DNA from: Lachnospiraceae bacterium
GTDB taxonomy: Bacteria > Bacillota > Clostridia > Lachnospirales > Lachnospiraceae
Direction of reading: 5' to 3'
DNA: 7,586 bases
Assembly: GCA_009774585.1 (NCBI GenBank)
Contig: VSOA01000189.1
Span: forward strand, 1 to 7,586
The notes beneath the pieces are model-generated. The model was not told the DNA's origin. It was given only the letters and a program-made list of their open reading frames with translations, and did no database searches. Shown in pieces: positions 5,684 to 7,586 of this stretch; positions within the stretch are counted from its first letter, which is position 1, and every line of letters starts with the position of its first letter. Both the position numbers and the translations under genes were made by a program.

Positions 5684-7306
5684 ATGTTGAAATTATCCGG
5701 CAAAGTGGTTTACAAGGGAATCGTTATGGGACCAGTGGCGGTACTTAAGAAAGATGACCAGCAGGTTAAGAGAACGAAGATTACGGATGCGGACGCTGAA
5801 CTTGTGCGTTTAGGTAAAGCAGGGGAGCAGGCTCAGGAACAGCTTCAGAAGCTTTATGATAAAGCGGTAAAGGAAGTGGGTGAGGCAAGCGCCGCAATTT
5901 TCGAGGTGCATCAGATGATGCTGGAGGACGACGATTATCTGGACGCGATTCACAACATGATACGGACAGAAATGGTAAATGCGGAATATGCGGTGGCAGT
6001 TACGGGAGATAACTTTTCCGAGATGTTTGCTAACATGGACGACGACTATATGAAGGCAAGAGCGGCGGACGTCAAAGATATTTCAAATCGTCTCGTAAGG
6101 AACCTTATGGGGCAGGGAGATGTGGATTTGGCGGATATGGAGCCGTCCATTATCGTAGCAGATGATTTGAGTCCCAGCGAGACCGTACAGATGGATAAGA
6201 AGCAAATCCTTGCATTCGTTACGGTACATGGTTCTTCTAACTCCCATACGGCAATTCTCGCGCGAATGATGAATATTCCCGCGCTGATCGGTGTGCCTGT
6301 GAATCTTGATGAAGTGCATACGGGAATGAAAGCTGTCGTAGACGGATTGAAAGGAGAGGTTATTTTTGATCCTTCGGAAGAAGTATGTGCAGAGGCAGAG
6401 GAGAGAGTAAGAGGGGAACAGGAGAAGCTGAAACTCTTACAGACGCTGAAGGGGAAGGATAACGTGACTTTATCCGGAAAAAAGATAGATATCTATGCGA
6501 ACATCGGCAGCGTATCAGATGTGGGTTATGTACTTGAAAATGATGCGGGCGGTATCGGGCTATTCCGAAGCGAGTTTCTGTATCTGGGAAGAGATAATTT
6601 CCCGACAGAAGAGGAGCAGTTTCAGGCATACAGACAGGTAGTACAGACGATGGCAGGTAAGAAGGTTGTGATCCGTACATTGGATATCGGAGCGGATAAG
6701 CAGGCGGATTATTTCAATCTGGGCAAAGAAGACAATCCGGCGATGGGATACCGTGCGATCCGGATCTGCTTAAAACAGCCCGACATCTTTAAGACACAGC
6801 TTCGCGCACTGTTCCGTGCGGCGATGCATGGAAATCTCTCTGTCATGTACCCGATGATTACATCCGTGGAGGAAGTGCGCAGAATCTACGAGATTGTGGA
6901 GCAGGTGAAGGCGGAGTTAGACGAACAGCAGGTTCCGTATAAAGTACCGGAACAGGGAATCATGATTGAGACGCCGGCGGCGGTAATGGTCAGCGATGAA
7001 CTGGCGGAAATTGTGGACTTCTTCAGTATCGGAACAAACGATTTGACGCAGTATACATTGGCGCTTGACAGGCAGAATACGAAATTAGACGATTTCTACA
7101 ATCCGCATCATAAAGCAATCCTCAGAATGATTCAGATGGTGGCTGACAACGCGCATAAGTGTGGTAAATGGGTAGGCATCTGCGGCGAGCTTGGAGCGGA
7201 TCTGGAACTGACGGAAGAATTTCTGCGGATGGGCATTGATGAATTGTCCGTTGCGCCGTCGATGGTTCTTAAGGTGCGTAAGGCAGTCAGGGAAGCAGAT
7301 GTGTAG
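5684..7306 (+). CDS. ptsI: PTS enzyme I, phosphoenolpyruvate-protein phosphotransferase
   Basis: A 540-aa cytoplasmic enzyme that transfers phosphate from PEP to HPr. The N-terminal half carries the HPr-binding helices and the phospho-His domain, GSSNSHTAILAR, with active His188. The PEP-binding barrel shows GIGLFRSEFLY (290-300), IRTLDIGADK (330-339), MIETPAAV (427-434), FFSIGTNDLTQYTLALDR (446-463) and catalytic Cys500 in GICGELGAD. The start is set at 5684 because MLKLSGKVVYKGI aligns with known enzyme I N-termini and AAAGGGG lies at 5665-5671. The upstream in-frame ATG at 5627 would add 19 unrelated residues, and the ATG at 5672 abuts the ribosome binding site. Compared with Bacillus (about 570 aa), the protein stops soon after DELSVAPSMVLKVRKAV and lacks the last C-terminal helices, as I recall for other clostridial forms. 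All catalytic residues are present. Confidence 0.96.
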   Translation: MLKLSGKVVYKGIVMGPVAVLKKDDQQVKRTKITDADAELVRLGKAGEQAQEQLQKLYDKAVKEVGEASAAIFEVHQMMLEDDDYLDAIHNMIRTEMVNAEYAVAVTGDNFSEMFANMDDDYMKARAADVKDISNRLVRNLMGQGDVDLADMEPSIIVADDLSPSETVQMDKKQILAFVTVHGSSNSHTAILARMMNIPALIGVPVNLDEVHTGMKAVVDGLKGEVIFDPSEEVCAEAEERVRGEQEKLKLLQTLKGKDNVTLSGKKIDIYANIGSVSDVGYVLENDAGGIGLFRSEFLYLGRDNFPTEEEQFQAYRQVVQTMAGKKVVIRTLDIGADKQADYFNLGKEDNPAMGYRAIRICLKQPDIFKTQLRALFRAAMHGNLSVMYPMITSVEEVRRIYEIVEQVKAELDEQQVPYKVPEQGIMIETPAAVMVSDELAEIVDFFSIGTNDLTQYTLALDRQNTKLDDFYNPHHKAILRMIQMVADNAHKCGKWVGICGELGADLELTEEFLRMGIDELSVAPSMVLKVRKAVREADV

Positions 7307-7317
7307 GAAGTAACAGA

Positions 7318-7386
7318 ATGTGGAAGGTTTTCATTCGTGAGGGTGAAGATGATGATTTCTTAGAAAAGGCAACTATCAAAGAGTAA
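7318..7386 (+). CDS. Possible 22-codon ORF between ptsI and its terminator
   Basis: ATG at 7318 opens a 22-codon frame (MWKVFIREGEDDDFLEKATI plus KE) ending TAA at 7384-7386, two bases before the terminator hairpin. GGAAG at 7306-7310, overlapping the ptsI stop, is spaced seven bases upstream as a moderate ribosome binding site. The peptide is acidic in the middle, has no membrane segment, and is not recognised. It is in a different frame from ptsI and does not resemble the missing enzyme I tail. Placement in the transcript is favourable, but a frame this short can arise by chance. Confidence 0.28.
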   Translation: MWKVFIREGEDDDFLEKATIKE

Positions 7387-7388
7387 TG

Positions 7389-7433
7389 ATTACGGCGGAA
7401 CGGTTATGAAAGCTGGACTGCCGTAATTTTTTT
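7389..7433 (+). terminator. Intrinsic terminator after ptsHI
   Basis: attacggc (7389-7396) pairs with gccgtaat (7420-7427), extendable inward by a G-U and a G-C pair, and is followed by a run of seven T's (7427-7433). It lies 82 bases after the ptsI stop and closes the ptsH-ptsI transcript. Confidence 0.87.
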
Positions 7434-7443
7434 ACGGAAAATG

Positions 7444-7477
7444 TTGCATGACAATATTTTGTTGGCTATACTATAAA
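7444..7477 (+). promoter_or_regulatory. Candidate promoter for a gene beyond the right edge
   Basis: TATACT at 7467-7472 is a five-of-six -10 match; TTGCAT at 7444-7449 sits 17 bases upstream as a weak -35. The overlapping TATAAA (7472-7477) is an alternative -10. Location directly after a terminator and orientation away from ptsI suit a new + strand transcript. No start codon with a convincing ribosome binding site is seen in 7478-7547, so any gene lies outside. Confidence 0.42.
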
Positions 7478-7547
7478 TATGATGCGGCATCAGAGGCGGC
7501 TTTGTATGTTTGTCTGTGAAAAAGTTATGTGTGACAGAGTGTATAGG

Positions 7548-7586
7548 CTGTCTATTATAAACATCTGACGCTGCCGACGAACTCTA
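7548..7586. other. Illumina Nextera adapter read-through at contig end (artefact)
   Basis: Bases 7548-7566 (ctgtctattataaacatct) match the Tn5 mosaic-end sequence CTGTCTCTTATACACATCT at 17 of 19 positions, with C read as A at 7554 and 7560. Bases 7567-7580 (gacgctgccgacga) match the read-1 Nextera tail at 14 of 14. The last six bases, actcta, fall where the i5 index would begin, and as I recall fit the reverse complement of index S516 (CCTAGAGT). Genomic sequence therefore probably ends at about 7547. Confidence 0.93.

Noticed and set aside
7524..7547. Second degenerate copy of the transposase mosaic end (atgtgt, gacag, gtgtata fragments)
   Set aside because: The fragments are out of order relative to the real mosaic end, so no alignment holds; treated as genomic sequence.

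Overview
The window reads as a low-to-mid G+C Gram-positive genome fragment, most likely from an anaerobic gut Lachnospiraceae/Clostridia. Support comes from strong AAGGAG-type ribosome binding sites, A/T-rich promoters, U-tailed terminators, a lipoprotein/ECF pair, and ptsH/ptsI proteins of clostridial flavour. Every supported gene is on the + strand. The first gene is cut by the left edge. The right edge ends in what looks like untrimmed Illumina Nextera adapter, so this is probably the end of a draft contig rather than a natural boundary.

Layout: (1) 1-1091 holds the 3' part of a DUF4430 lipoprotein and, two bases later, an ECF-transporter substrate-binding (S) component, closed by a strong terminator. 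The pair looks like a surface capture protein plus vitamin importer, plausibly for cobalamin or a related corrinoid. (2) 1092-4990 holds a promoter region with an A/T-rich upstream element and a near-direct repeat, then a four-gene unit: a 66-aa XRE/Cro-type regulator, a four-helix membrane protein (DUF6773-like), a NatA-type ABC ATPase, and a 684-aa protein fusing a NatB-type ABC-2 permease to a CPBP (CAAX/Abi) intramembrane protease domain. The ATPase and fusion genes overlap by ATGA. This looks like a self-regulated export or envelope-stress module. (3) 4991-5320 is a 330-base regulatory region with a large nested palindrome overlapping a candidate promoter, a terminator-like hairpin, and complementary segments that could form alternative leader structures reaching the ptsH ribosome binding site. 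(4) 5321-7433 holds ptsH (HPr) and ptsI (enzyme I), the general phosphotransferase components, a possible 22-codon ORF, and a terminator. (5) 7434-7547 holds a candidate promoter for a gene beyond the edge. (6) 7548-7586 is adapter-derived.

Most notable: HPr keeps the catalytic His15 but has Lys where the regulatory Ser46 should be, so this copy should not be a substrate for HPr kinase at that site. The ptsH leader has an attenuator-like arrangement. The ABC permease carries a complete set of CPBP protease motifs. The last 39 bases should be trimmed before any interpretation. No CRISPR array, tRNA, rRNA or insertion sequence was seen.
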